From: Nonlabens sp. YIK11
GTDB taxonomy: Bacteria > Bacteroidota > Bacteroidia > Flavobacteriales > Flavobacteriaceae
NCBI RefSeq assembly: GCF_001413925.1
Contig: NZ_LBMJ01000001.1
Span: 992,001 to 1,056,000, forward strand
DNA length: 64,000 nt
Direction of reading: 5' to 3'
Every line of letters starts with the position of its first letter. Position 1 is the stretch's first letter. This document shows, one piece after another, positions 1 to 8,416 of this stretch. A model generated the notes under the pieces. The model had not been told where the DNA came from. It saw only the letters and a list, made by a program, of their open reading frames with translations, and did not search any database. The position numbers and the translations under genes are program-made.

Positions 1-1
1 A

Positions 2-412
2 TCAAGCATTTCACCTAATCGTGTGACGCTTCCTAATAATGCTGGTACGATAAGGGATACTCAGAAGCCTATAGATGTGACTACATTTTACGACTCGGCA
101 AGTCAAAGTATAACTGGCCGAAATGGCGATGGAGTCAATATCGTTATTGAATTTAAAGCAAGGCCTAATACCACCACAGAATCTAGACTGACAATAGCTA
201 TAGACATTGGTGCCCCAGTAAATGAGATTTACACAAGGGACTTTGTTTTGTCAAAAGGTAAGGATGTGGAACACTTTTATTTAAGTTCTTTCAACGCCTA
301 CACCTTGGGGACATGGCAAGCAAACGGTGGCCTCGTTAAGGTTTCCTGTACCGCTAGTACAGACATCTATGATATTAGATATGTAATTACCAGAACGCAC
401 AAAGCTAGGTAA
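2..412 (+). CDS. C-terminal part of an unknown protein, cut by the window edge
   Basis: The reading frame is open from base 2 to a stop at 412 with no certain start, because a GTG at 23 is only one of several possible codons and the frame continues upstream. About 136 residues are visible. The composition is rich in Thr, Asn, Ile and Val with alternating polar and hydrophobic residues, as in a beta-rich domain, and no signal peptide or membrane segment is visible. It could be the end of a structural or adhesin-like protein, but I do not recognise the family. A palindrome and a two-way terminator follow directly. Confidence 0.6.
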   Translation, partial: SSISPNRVTLPNNAGTIRDTQKPIDVTTFYDSASQSITGRNGDGVNIVIEFKARPNTTTESRLTIAIDIGAPVNEIYTRDFVLSKGKDVEHFYLSSFNAYTLGTWQANGGLVKVSCTASTDIYDIRYVITRTHKAR

Positions 413-435
413 GTTGTAATTGTTTTATTTAAGTC

Positions 436-453
436 ACGCTTTCGCGAAAGCGT
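436..453. repeat. CGCTTTCGCGAAAGCG palindrome, copy 1
   Basis: This is a perfect 18-bp palindrome, ACGCTTTCGCGAAAGCGT. The same 16-bp core occurs at 26460-26475, 56288-56303 and 61482-61497, all outside the tRNA-Leu island. Confidence 0.8.
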
Positions 454-460
454 AAATAAA

Positions 461-492
461 AAAATCCCATTAACAAGTCATGGGACTTTTTC
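461..492. terminator. bidirectional terminator
   Basis: The stem TCCCAT/ATGGGA has a 9-base loop and is flanked by an A-run on the left and a T-run on the right. It can end both the plus-strand gene before it and the minus-strand peptidase gene after it. Confidence 0.7.
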
Positions 493-508
493 AAAGAGTA
501 AAATGACA

Positions 509-1894
509 TTACTTTTTCATCGCTGCATAATGCTTGTAAAAATGTGGGATGGTCTCTATACCTTTCAGATAATTCCATATACCAAAATGCTCATTAGGCG
601 AGTGAATCGCATCGCTGTCCAGCCCAAAGCCCATCAGAATGGATTTGGAATTCAACTCTTTTTCAAACAGCGCGACGATAGGAATGGAACCACCGCTGCG
701 TTGTGGTATTGGTGTTTTCCCAAAGGTGTCTTCATAAGCAGCGCTGGCGGCCTGATAACCTATGCTGTCGATAGGCGTAACGTAGGCCGTACCACCATGG
801 TGCGGTTTTACCGTTACGGTAACACTTTCTGGAGCGATGCTTTCAAAGTGGTTTTTAAAAAGTTCTGTGATTTCTTTCCAGTTTTGATTTGGAACCAGGC
901 GCATGGAGATCTTCGCAAAAGCCTTGCTTGCGATTACGGTTTTAGCACCTTCACCGGTATAACCACCCCAAATGCCATTGACATCCAGCGTTGGTCGTAT
1001 GCTATTACGCTCGTTAGTGGTGTAGCCTTTCTCACCATGTTCTGAGGCTATGTTGAGCGCCTTGTTGTATTCTTCTTGAGAGAATGGAGCTTTAGCCATT
1101 TCGGCGCGTTCTTCCTTACTCAATTCTTCTACCTTGTCGTAAAAACCAGGAATGGTAATGTGGTTGTTTTCATCATGCAGTGAAGCGATCATCTGACATA
1201 ATATATTGATGGGGTTTGCCACCGCGCCACCATACAAACCAGAATGCAGGTCGCGATTAGGACCCGTAATTTCTACCTCTACATAACTTAAGCCTCGCAG
1301 TCCTGTTGTGATACTAGGAGTTTCCTTTGAAATCATTCCGGTATCAGAAATAAGGATCACATCATTAGCCAGTTTCTCACGATTGCGTTCTAGGAACCAA
1401 CCGAGTGACTCGCTACCTACTTCTTCTTCACCTTCAATCATGAATTTTACGTTGCAGGGCAAAGCATCATTAGCCGTCATGAACTCCATGGCTTTGACAT
1501 GCATGTACATTTGTCCCTTATCGTCGCAGGCGCCGCGGGCAAATATGGCGCCGTCAGGATGTAGGTCGGTTTTTTTAATGACAGGTTCAAAAGGAGGACT
1601 GTCCCATAAATTAATAGGATCTGGCGGTTGAACGTCATAATGACCGTAGACTAAAACCGTAGGTAAATCTTTATCGATAATCTTTTCTCCATAAACAATA
1701 GGGTAACCAGGTGTATCGCAAATCTCTACGTGGTCACATCCTGCCTTTTCAAGAGCAGTTTTTACTACTTCGCTTGTTTTTATGACGTCGTCCTTATAGG
1801 CTTTGTCTGCACTAATGGACGGTATTTTGAGAAGATCGACGAGTTCATTAGTGAATCTGTCTTTATGTTGGTCAACGTATGTTTTGGTATTCAT
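509..1894 (-). CDS. M20-family zinc dipeptidase (carnosinase-like)
   Basis: This is a 461-residue metallopeptidase of the M20 dipeptidase group, probably cytosolic because it lacks a signal peptide. The metal-binding and catalytic motifs are visible: GHYDVQP (His85, Asp87), ARGACDDKGQ (Asp124) and EGEEEVGS (Glu154-Glu157). A dimerisation-domain motif (GPNRDLHSGLYGG) follows around residue 210, and HSPNEHF near the C-terminus supplies another metal ligand. Such enzymes cleave dipeptides and other short peptides. The ATG at 1894 has no Shine-Dalgarno sequence, as is usual in Bacteroidota. The gene stands alone between a terminator and tRNA-Leu. Confidence 0.92.
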   Translation of the reverse strand: MNTKTYVDQHKDRFTNELVDLLKIPSISADKAYKDDVIKTSEVVKTALEKAGCDHVEICDTPGYPIVYGEKIIDKDLPTVLVYGHYDVQPPDPINLWDSPPFEPVIKKTDLHPDGAIFARGACDDKGQMYMHVKAMEFMTANDALPCNVKFMIEGEEEVGSESLGWFLERNREKLANDVILISDTGMISKETPSITTGLRGLSYVEVEITGPNRDLHSGLYGGAVANPINILCQMIASLHDENNHITIPGFYDKVEELSKEERAEMAKAPFSQEEYNKALNIASEHGEKGYTTNERNSIRPTLDVNGIWGGYTGEGAKTVIASKAFAKISMRLVPNQNWKEITELFKNHFESIAPESVTVTVKPHHGGTAYVTPIDSIGYQAASAAYEDTFGKTPIPQRSGGSIPIVALFEKELNSKSILMGFGLDSDAIHSPNEHFGIWNYLKGIETIPHFYKHYAAMKK

Positions 1895-1950
1895 TCAATA
1901 GGAGTTTGATGTAAAGATAAGCAGCAGGAAATTTTCTTATTACAAAGAAT

Positions 1951-1979
1951 TTGTAATATCGGGAAAGTATGTATATTTG
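1951..1979 (+). promoter_or_regulatory. promoter of tRNA-Leu
   Basis: TTG at 1951-1953 and TATATTTG at 1972-1979 are separated by 18 bases. This fits the Bacteroidota minus-33/minus-7 consensus (TTG, TAnnTTTG) and places transcription start about 20 bases before the tRNA. Confidence 0.75.
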
Positions 1980-2005
1980 CCGTCCCAAATAGGGAATACC
2001 AGTAT

Positions 2006-2087
2006 GCGGATGTGATGGAACTGGTAGACATGCTAGACTTAGGATCTAGTGCTTCACGGCGTGCAGGTTCGATTCCTGTCATCCGCA
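2006..2087 (+). tRNA. tRNA-Leu (anticodon UAG)
   Basis: The acceptor stem is GCGGATG/CATCCGC, the anticodon stem CTAGA/TCTAG encloses CTTAGGA with anticodon TAG at 2040-2042, a long variable arm is present, and the T loop is TTCGATT. CCA is not encoded. Its 3' half is duplicated at 25405-25456, so this tRNA is the integration site of the island. The island end restores the 3' half after insertion. Confidence 0.95.
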
Positions 2088-2088
2088 C
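2037..2088. repeat. attL: 52-bp direct repeat inside tRNA-Leu
   Basis: These 52 bases are identical to 25405-25456. They start in the anticodon stem and run to one base past the discriminator. This is the typical footprint of a tyrosine recombinase that integrates into a tRNA 3' half, so the two copies mark the ends of the island. Confidence 0.9.
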
Positions 2089-2092
2089 TTCT

Positions 2093-3385
2093 ATGAATAA
2101 GCCGCTATATCAGCGGCTTTTCTTATGTTTGACAACTTTAATAGTTGAACAAGAATCGCCTGCCGAGTATCAAGGCGAGTATCATTTTAAAATCACCGTG
2201 GGTAAAAAAAACTACGAACGACCAAAGCTTTACATTCCTAAAGTTCTTAAAAATGGTAAGAAGGTGCCAACAGTTGATCCTGGTAAACGTTGGTATATAT
2301 ACTTTAGGTACGAAGGCAAACTCATAAAAAGATATAGTGGTTTAAATCAGTTTAAAACTGTTAGCGAACGAAAAAAGGTGGGCCAAGCATTAATAGATGC
2401 ATTTACTGAAATGCTAAGACGTGGATGGTCTCCTTTAGACCGTATCAACAACCATAACAACTATCAACAAGAACAGAAATTATCTCTAGAGCAGGCGCTC
2501 AAGTCGGCTTTGGAAAACAAAAAAAGTGTTTTAAAAGAAAGTACTTTTAGCCAGTACGAGAACGCTTATAACCGATTTATGACTTGGTGTAAGCAAAATT
2601 TTATAGCTGGAATATTGATTCATGAGTTCAAGAGGAAACAGTTTGCAACGTATCTAAACTACTTAAAAAAAGAAGGAAATAACCCTACGAGTATTAATAA
2701 CAATAAAAGGGCAATAAGTGCCTTATTTAGCAAATTGGTAGCGGATTTTGTTATTGAAATAAATCCAGTAGCAGGGATTAAAACCGAGACTAGCAAGCCT
2801 TTGAAGAATCGACCATTTACGGCCTCTCAATTGAAGCAGGTATTGCAATGTTGTGAGATGAATGACCCTTACATATTGAATTTTATCAAATTCATGGTTT
2901 TTGCAATGCTTAGGCCTAGAGAAGTAATTCGTCTTCAAAAAAAGAGCATTACCAACAATTTAATATTTGTCGATACTAAAAAGGGAATGGCTACGATCAA
3001 TATAATTGATAAGCTAAAACCTCTGGTTTCTGAACTTGTTGCTCAATGCAGCAGTGATGAAGACACTTTGTTGACTTATCAAAATAAACCAATGGTTTGG
3101 ACCGCAAGTGAGAAGGGAAAAACAAATGTCTTTACTCGTAGGTTTAAAAAAATTAAAGACAAGATAGGTCTTGATGAAAATTATGGACTGTATAGCTTTC
3201 GTCATACTGCGATTTACCACTTATACCAATCCTATATGGATGATGGCCTATCTCATTCTGAGATCATCAATAAGCTGTTGCCCATTACTCGTCATAAGAG
3301 TGAAAAAGAACTAACTGCGTATTTGCGTGAAGTTGGAGCCATGTTACCGCCTGATTATAGCGAGCGTTTTACTTTCAACTTATAG
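2093..3385 (+). CDS. tyrosine recombinase (island integrase)
   Basis: This is a site-specific recombinase of up to 430 residues with the two-domain Bacteroidota layout. The SAM-like core-binding domain spans roughly residues 130-235 and the catalytic domain runs from about 240. Visible catalytic residues are Arg274 (in MLRPREVI), Arg370-His371 (in YSFRHTA), His401 (in ITRHKSEKE) and Tyr410; the usual first His of HxxR is Tyr. The start is uncertain: the ATG at 2093 lies before the tRNA terminator hairpin, and a TTG at 2129 is possible. It lies directly beside attL, as expected for the enzyme that inserted the island in tRNA-Leu. Arm-type repeats fall in its first codons. Confidence 0.88.
   Translation: MNKPLYQRLFLCLTTLIVEQESPAEYQGEYHFKITVGKKNYERPKLYIPKVLKNGKKVPTVDPGKRWYIYFRYEGKLIKRYSGLNQFKTVSERKKVGQALIDAFTEMLRRGWSPLDRINNHNNYQQEQKLSLEQALKSALENKKSVLKESTFSQYENAYNRFMTWCKQNFIAGILIHEFKRKQFATYLNYLKKEGNNPTSINNNKRAISALFSKLVADFVIEINPVAGIKTETSKPLKNRPFTASQLKQVLQCCEMNDPYILNFIKFMVFAMLRPREVIRLQKKSITNNLIFVDTKKGMATINIIDKLKPLVSELVAQCSSDEDTLLTYQNKPMVWTASEKGKTNVFTRRFKKIKDKIGLDENYGLYSFRHTAIYHLYQSYMDDGLSHSEIINKLLPITRHKSEKELTAYLREVGAMLPPDYSERFTFNL
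2099..2122 (+). terminator. hairpin after tRNA-Leu
   Basis: AAGCCGCT/AGCGGCTT closes on a five-base loop (ATATC) and is followed by a short T-run. It ends tRNA-Leu transcription and is supplied by the island. It overlaps the first codons of the longest integrase reading frame. Confidence 0.75.
2161..2188. repeat. left arm-type repeats of the island
   Basis: Two tandem copies of CGAGTATCA lie 13 bases apart. The pair recurs at 25299-25327 near the right end with the same order and almost the same spacing. They are probably integrase arm-binding sites, here also read as integrase codons. Confidence 0.6.
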
Positions 3386-3564
3386 TTGCTAATTTTTGTA
3401 TGGAAATGGTTCTTAGCATATAGCCTCTTTTTACTAAGATTGACTATCTATTTTTTAAAACCTCTGGTTGACTCTGGGATAACGAGGTTTGAGGTTTTCA
3501 AAACATTGAAAATCAAATTATTAATATTTAGTAAAGACAAAGTGAATAAAGCTAGAGATTTATG

Positions 3565-3592
3565 TAAACCATTGGTTTAAACCAATGGTTTA
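3565..3592. repeat. 28-bp perfect palindrome after the integrase
   Basis: The half-site is TAAACCATTGGTTT and the palindrome has no loop. It lies between the integrase stop and the distal end of the cassette array. It may be a transcription barrier or a protein-binding site. I see no convincing gene in 3386-3631. Confidence 0.6.
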
Positions 3593-3631
3593 ATAGAGTG
3601 ATGATTTAGTCTTCTGAGAAAAATTACTTGA

Positions 3632-4075
3632 CAGTAAAGGTGTAATGCGTGTGAGACGTTCTTAACATTGGGCTGTTGCCTTGCCTTGTTGTTGTTTATT
3701 ATTGTTGAAATTAGTTAGTGTTGTTGTTGAACAGCAGCTTCAAGTTGAGCAGTCAAGAACTGACGTGGGCAGCGAGAAGAATTAATTTCCTGATGTGCAT
3801 TATTTGTAGTTTCTGCCAGTTGTTGGAGCGGAGAAGCTTATACTGGAACAAATCTAATTACAGATTAGGCGTTTCACACCTTTGCCGTTTCTGTCTCCGA
3901 CGAGCGAGGTAGTAGCGAGAGGAAGACACTGGAGTAGATTGGGAGTCTTGAAATTTTATGGTCCTGTGACTGGGTGAAGATCTTGATATTGCAGGCGCTC
4001 AAATGTTTTCTGAATCGAAGCCTTAGCCTCAAAATTTCACAGCAGAGAGCTACGGCCGCAGGCAATTGGCCTGAA
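3632..4075 (-). repeat. gene-less cassette S13 (distal, variant)
   Basis: This is a 444-bp diverged copy of the repeated gene-less cassette. It starts GTTCAGG on the minus strand at 4076 but its attC opens with GTTTCTG on the plus strand at 3887, so its two ends do not match. The outer end reads GACAGT instead of AACGGC, so the last core site looks decayed. Confidence 0.7.
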
Positions 4076-4205
4076 CGGTCTCGTATAACCGTCAGTTACG
4101 GGTTAATATGCGTTAATTTTCGCTTTAGCACAGACGTTAGCAATTCCGAATGGATTCGGACGTACTCGAATCCACCGTAATTGCGGTTATACATTGTTGG
4201 GCAAC
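4074..4205 (-). repeat. attC-like site of cassette C21
   Basis: The TATAACCG-arm type. The GTTGGGCAAC end at 4196-4205 equals the first 10 bases of the cassette read from 4742 on the minus strand. The central hairpin is ATTCGGACGTACTCGAAT. Confidence 0.8.
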
Positions 4206-4723
4206 GTTTTTATTAATTCCGCTTTTTTATTTTTTTCAGCGTGTGTCATTGCGATTATAAATTCAGTCAGTTTAATTGTGTCCATTTCTAATTGTCCAAG
4301 TTGTATATTCAATTCTTGAAAATCAAGAGCTTCATTAATTTTGCTCATAGCTTTATGAAACTTCCCTTTCCTTTTGGAAGGCTTGAAATTATCTGGCACT
4401 AAAAGACAAATAAAATGTTGTCCATAAACATTTACTGGATAAGCATCTTTGATAATTTCCCAATTTATAAATTCGTCGTGAGTCGTTCTATCATAAATTC
4501 CGATTTCATTAATTATTACTTGAGGTCTTTTGTCAAACATATGGAAAAGTCCTACTGGAATTGCTAAACTAAAAAAGCAAGTTCCTATCCAGCCCATTAT
4601 TCGGTCAGTTTCAGACCCTCCATCTCTATTAATCATCCATATTCCTGCTGCAATTAATGACGCAGCAAGTAGAAATTGTTTCAGAACTTTTTTCTTTGAT
4701 TTATATAATTTGATTTCGGTCAT
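4187..4723 (-). CDS. STM3941-like membrane protein (cassette C21)
   Basis: A 178-residue protein. Two hydrophobic segments at about residues 15-32 and 42-62 are followed by a soluble, PH-domain-like half with a motif around VIINEIGIYD and INWEIIKDAY. This resembles the STM3941 family of uncharacterised membrane proteins. The last residues (LPNNV) and the stop are encoded by the attC-like site. The ATG at 4723 lies 19 bases inside the cassette start. No function can be given. Confidence 0.65.
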   Translation of the reverse strand: MTEIKLYKSKKKVLKQFLLAASLIAAGIWMINRDGGSETDRIMGWIGTCFFSLAIPVGLFHMFDKRPQVIINEIGIYDRTTHDEFINWEIIKDAYPVNVYGQHFICLLVPDNFKPSKRKGKFHKAMSKINEALDFQELNIQLGQLEMDTIKLTEFIIAMTHAEKNKKAELIKTLPNNV

Positions 4724-4739
4724 TTCTCAAATGTTGCCC

Positions 4740-4934
4740 AACGGTCTTGGCTATGAGTACTGCGGGCGCAAACACCTACTTTCCTTTCGGTTGAGCACAG
4801 AGCCAGAACCTTGTTTTCGGTTTTTTTTTAATATTTCAAAAGCCAAAACAAGGTTTTGGCGGTCATAGCAAATTAGCGATTAATTTCGTGTTAAGCACTT
4901 AATCTTGCATTACTTATAGCCGTTGTTGTGCATA
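4740..4934 (-). repeat. attC-like site of cassette C20
   Basis: This is a GGCTAT/ATAGCC-arm site of about 195 bp with an AT-rich middle. The end GTTGTGCATA at 4925-4934 matches the cassette start GTTGTGTATA in 9 of 10 bases, and position 11 is G. Confidence 0.7.
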
Positions 4935-5422
4935 GTGTTTTCCTCACGATGCTTATAATTTCTGCCTGTTTTATATCCGCAATATGTCAATAATAACAAT
5001 ATAATCAGTAGGATAGTCAAAATGCTATTCGCGGTATTATTATATCTGTTTTGAGTTTGCTCTTTTACTTCGTCGCCAATATTTGAATAATCCATCGAAG
5101 AATATATTTGACCGAGTGAATTTATTGTCGTTATCACATTTACTAAAATCAAAATGACTAAAATGCTTGAAATCATAAACACAACATTTGCGAACAAATT
5201 TTTAAAATTCTGTCGCAACATTCTAACGAGATATACTCCGAAAAATATAAATGACGTCAATAACAGAAAAAAGAAAATATTTGGAATTACAAAATAGCTA
5301 TCGTGTAAATTAAAATCTAAAGTTGACGTTGCGGTAAAACTATCAAATCCGTCAAGAGAAAAATGAATTAGAAAGCAAATTATTAGAGTTCCAATCAGCC
5401 AAAATATTTCTTTTCGTTTCAA
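4910..5422 (-). CDS. small membrane protein, unknown (cassette C20)
   Basis: A 170-residue protein with four predicted membrane segments (about 9-25, 45-68, 80-103 and 138-154). The stretch LNLHD-like (LDFNLHDSYFV, about residues 36-46) recalls a motif in haem-copper oxidase subunit I, but nothing else supports that and no function is claimed. The only start I find is TTG at 5422. The C-terminal HNNGYK and the stop come from the attC-like site. Confidence 0.6.
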   Translation of the reverse strand: MKRKEIFWLIGTLIICFLIHFSLDGFDSFTATSTLDFNLHDSYFVIPNIFFFLLLTSFIFFGVYLVRMLRQNFKNLFANVVFMISSILVILILVNVITTINSLGQIYSSMDYSNIGDEVKEQTQNRYNNTANSILTILLIILLLLTYCGYKTGRNYKHREENTMHNNGYK

Positions 5423-5503
5423 TTTATTTTTATTGGTTTATTCAGTTGAAATTTATGTTCTGAACGATTTTTTTCGCTTTCACTATTTTTACATTATACA
5501 CAA

Positions 5504-5965
5504 CGGCAAAGGTATAATGCGTGTGAGGCGTTCCCTCACGTTTGCCCGTTACCTTGCCTTAATTGGTTTTGATTGATGAAGATAGTTATTGTTGAGGAAT
5601 TGAAGCCTCTCGTGGAGCATCTTGCATCCGACAAGCACTGCGAGAGGAATGCATACCTGAGGCGCTTTATGCTATGGTCGTGCCAGTTGGTGGAGGAAGC
5701 GAGATCCTAGCCAGGTACCGACCTACTTTTCGATCAAGGCGTTTCACACCTTTGCCGTTTCTGTCTCCGACGAGCGAGTTAGGAGCGAGAGGAAGACACA
5801 GAAGTAGATCGGGAGCCTGCCTGCCGGCAGGCAGGTCTTGAAATTTTGTGGTCCTGCGACTGGTTGAAGGTCTTTGTAATGCAGGTACTCAAATGTTTTG
5901 TGATTCGAAGCCTTAGCTTCAAAATTTCATAGCGGAGAGCTACGGCCGCAGGCAATTGGCCTGAA
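5504..5965 (-). repeat. gene-less cassette S12 (variant, with palindrome)
   Basis: A 462-bp variant. Its attC opens with GTTTCTG at 5757, unlike its start GTTCAGG. It also contains a perfect 20-bp palindrome at 5816-5835 that other copies lack. Confidence 0.75.
5816..5835. repeat. 20-bp GC-rich palindrome
   Basis: CCTGCCTGCC and its exact complement lie head to head inside gene-less cassette S12 and in no other copy. It looks like a small inserted palindromic repeat. It is GC-rich against the AT-rich array. Confidence 0.7.
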
Positions 5966-6030
5966 CGGTTGAGCTAAAAAGCGTTGCCATCTCGTAGGGT
6001 GGCTATGATTTTTTAGCCATTGTTGTAGCC
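5964..6030 (-). repeat. short attC-like site of cassette C19
   Basis: At about 65 bp this is the shortest site in the array and close to canonical attC size. The end GTTGTAGCCA at 6022-6031 equals the first 10 bases of the cassette at 6453, and position 11 is G against A. Confidence 0.75.
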
Positions 6031-6434
6031 AGTTTTTCTTCTTTTATAATTTCTCCTATCCTTTGGATTAACAATACACCCAATACTATTGCAGCTGTTA
6101 TCCAATCTTCTTTCCAGAAGTGGTAAATTATCACACCTAGTATTATTGGTGATATGTAATCAAGAAGTCTGTTAATTACTCCAAGCCAAATTTTGACTTT
6201 TTCTGGAAATATTGTTTTAAGTTTTTCTGTCAATGAGTTGAAGAAATAACCAATAAGATGCGCTGTCAACATTAAGAGTCCGAATCCGATAATCAAGATT
6301 GTCACAAATCGTTCGGTTCCACTTTCAGCGAAGATGTTGTAGATAAATTTACCGCAGAAAAAGATTACTCCGATTATCAGAATTGGTTTTATTCCTTGTT
6401 TCCAAACAGTGATTAAAAATTCTTTTCTATCCAT
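6003..6434 (-). CDS. membrane protein, unknown (cassette C19)
   Basis: A 143-residue protein with four hydrophobic segments (about 14-32, 43-66, 88-103 and 108-125) and short charged linkers, so a small integral membrane protein. The C-terminal residues AKKS and the stop lie in the attC-like site. The ATG at 6434 is 19 bases inside the cassette. I do not recognise the family. Confidence 0.65.
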   Translation of the reverse strand: MDRKEFLITVWKQGIKPILIIGVIFFCGKFIYNIFAESGTERFVTILIIGFGLLMLTAHLIGYFFNSLTEKLKTIFPEKVKIWLGVINRLLDYISPIILGVIIYHFWKEDWITAAIVLGVLLIQRIGEIIKEEKLATTMAKKS

Positions 6435-6450
6435 TTTGTAAATTGGCTAC

Positions 6451-6583
6451 AACGGTCTCGTATAAGAATAGTTGCGAGTTTAGGTGCGAGGATTTTCCGC
6501 GGGAAAATCAGACGTAGTAAACTTGCAACGACCTTTGGTTAAGCCCAAAATTGAGCGATTATTTTTATACATTGTTGTAGTGC
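6451..6583 (-). repeat. attC-like site of cassette C18
   Basis: Arms are CGTATAAGAATAG and TTTTTATACATTG with a central hairpin built on GATTTTCCGCGGGAAAATC. The end GTTGTAGTGC at 6574-6583 has no partner, because the start of this cassette is lost. Confidence 0.75.
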
Positions 6584-6589
6584 GTTATT

Positions 6590-6889
6590 CTACGCAATGT
6601 TGTTAGTGTATTTTCCGACAGCTTTTAATTCAGCAATCCCACTTTCTTTTTGAGCCAATACTTTCAACTCTCGGCAAAATATATCAATCGAATTTGGGTC
6701 AACTATTAACTCCATTGTTAGTTTGTCTTTTTCTTCTTTTCTATAAACCGTTGCCACATTTTCTTCCAATGTGATTTGCAATCCGCATTTACCTGTCAAT
6801 CCAATTTTATAGAATTCCATTTTAAAATATGCATAGCTATCTTTTTCTCCGCATGAATGAGTCACTTTATCCTTTCCAAACGGAAATCC
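6590..6889 (-). pseudogene. 5'-truncated cassette gene (C18)
   Basis: The frame stays open upstream of the GTG at 6865 and runs straight into the preceding gene-less cassette, with no ATG and no cassette start matching its attC end (GTTGTAGTGC). About 91-100 residues remain, mixed alpha/beta in character, without signal peptide or membrane segment. The junction carries a short inverted repeat, AACGG-ATTT-CCGTT, at 6877-6892 on the plus strand. The simplest reading is a deletion that removed the attC of S11 and the 5' end of this gene. Confidence 0.6.
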
Positions 6890-7046
6890 GTTCAGGCCAA
6901 TTGAGTAGATCGGGAGTCTTGAAATTTTGTGGTACTGTGACTGGTTGAAGATCTTGAGAATTCAGGCACTCAAATATTTTGTGATTCGAAGCCTTAGCTT
7001 CAAAATTTCATAGCGGAGAGCTACGGCCGCAGGCAATTGGCCTGAA
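6890..7046 (-). repeat. gene-less cassette S11 (attC deleted)
   Basis: Only the body of the gene-less cassette remains, from GTTCAGG (minus strand, 7047) to its inverted partner at 6890. The long attC part is missing and the next gene is truncated. Confidence 0.75.
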
Positions 7047-7173
7047 CGGTCACAGCTATAAGTAGTTGCGTGGTTTAGCACAAAACTTTGCAAGTACACA
7101 CCAAGCTGAAAATCCGCGAGGATTTTCAGAAGTAGGCGAGAACCAGCAATTACTTATAGCCATTGTTAGCCAC
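7045..7173 (-). repeat. attC-like site of cassette C17
   Basis: GGCTAT-arm type with the central hairpin AAAATCCGCGAGGATTTT. The end GTTAGCCACT at 7165-7174 equals the cassette start at 7975, with G against A at position 11. Confidence 0.8.
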
Positions 7174-7180
7174 TGTTTTT

Positions 7181-7954
7181 TTAATTTATTCCGAACACTT
7201 TTTTAAAAGGTTCTCTTAATTTTTTTCCTTCACTTTCGGTTAAAATATTGTCCGAAGCATATGACATTCCAGCGTGAAGTATTTTCTCCACAGCTTTTGC
7301 CCAAACAGGTTTTAGATAAATCTCTCCATCTTCATCTATTCCGAACGCAGAATCTCCAACTAATTCTCTTGCTCTAATGTCAAATTGAGACGATATAATA
7401 GATAAACCTTCTTTAATTGGTGAACTATACCTTTCATTTTTAGCTGATAGCTCAATCGTGTTATCGTGGTTATCATTAACAAAAGGATGATTAGCGTCAT
7501 AAATCTTTATACAGTTTTGCCAAGCCTTTGTATACAGTTCACTGTTCAATCCTTTGTCAAACTTTGATAGTTCCAGAACTTTATTTTCGGATATATTTCT
7601 TGTTAAGTTGATAATTTGCTCAATCTCTTGTCCATTGTCTCCAAATAATTCTTTGATTGCAACTTCTTCTAATATTTTAACTCCAAATGTTCTTGTGTAC
7701 CATACATCATTTACTAATCCTTTATTTATTCTTTTCTCTCTTGAAGGATTAATTACTTCTACTTTAAATAATTTCCCTGGCCATTGAGTAACAATTTTGG
7801 TTTCTAATGAATGGTCAACTACAATGAAAGGTGGTTTCTTATTCTTTTTAATAATTGAGTCACCAACCTTAGCATTTTCAAATAATTCGTTTTCATCATT
7901 CGATGCATAAACGTATCCTTGAATTTTCCTTTTACTAAAATTGAATAGGTCCAT
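7181..7954 (-). CDS. cytosolic protein of unknown function (cassette C17)
   Basis: A 257-residue soluble protein starting MDLFNFSKRKI at ATG 7954. The frame is open further upstream through the attC of S10, but the cassette start (7974) limits the gene to this ATG. The N-terminal half is beta-rich (residues 10-105) and the C-terminal half helical. No family is recognised. The upstream unit is gene-less cassette S10. Confidence 0.65.
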   Translation of the reverse strand: MDLFNFSKRKIQGYVYASNDENELFENAKVGDSIIKKNKKPPFIVVDHSLETKIVTQWPGKLFKVEVINPSREKRINKGLVNDVWYTRTFGVKILEEVAIKELFGDNGQEIEQIINLTRNISENKVLELSKFDKGLNSELYTKAWQNCIKIYDANHPFVNDNHDNTIELSAKNERYSSPIKEGLSIISSQFDIRARELVGDSAFGIDEDGEIYLKPVWAKAVEKILHAGMSYASDNILTESEGKKLREPFKKVFGIN

Positions 7955-7974
7955 TTTCTTCAAATAGTGGCTAA

Positions 7975-8416
7975 CGGCAAAGGTATAATGCGTGTGAGTC
8001 GTTCCCTCACTTTTGGCTGTTACCTTGCCTTTAGTTGGTTTTGATGGATGAAGATAGTTAATGTTGTTGAATAGAAGCCTCACGTGGAGCATCCTGCATC
8101 CGACGAGCACAGCGAGAGGAATGCATACCTCTTGCGCTTCATGCTATGTTCGTGCCAGTTGGTGGAGGAAGCGAGATTCTAGCTAGGTAAACACCTACCT
8201 CATGAAAAGGCGTTTCACACCTCTGCCGTTTCTGTCTCCGACGAGCGAGGTAGGAGCGAGAGGAAGACAGATGAGTAGATCGGGAGTCTTGAAATTTTGT
8301 GTTCCAGTGATTGGTTGAAGATCTTGATAATGCAGGCACTCAAATGTTTTGTGATTCGAAGCCTTAGCTTCAAAATTTCATAGCGGAGAGCTACGGCCGT
8401 AGGCAATTGGCCTAAA
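7975..8416 (-). repeat. gene-less cassette S10 (variant)
   Basis: A 442-bp variant starting GTTTAGG with attC end GTTTCTG at 8228. Around 8232-8270 it carries an extra imperfect palindrome, CTGTCTCCG ... GGAAGACAG, which S12 and S13 share. Confidence 0.75.

Noticed and set aside
503..1045. 180-codon plus-strand frame opposite the M20 peptidase
   Set aside because: Antisense shadow of a clearly real gene.
3386..3580. 64-codon frame after the island integrase
   Set aside because: It begins at the base after the integrase stop and ends in a perfect palindrome. The composition looks like non-coding AT-rich DNA.
4910..5422. C20 protein as a haem-copper oxidase fragment, from its LHDSYFV stretch
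   Set aside because: Only one short motif matches. The other haem ligands are absent, and the protein is far too short.
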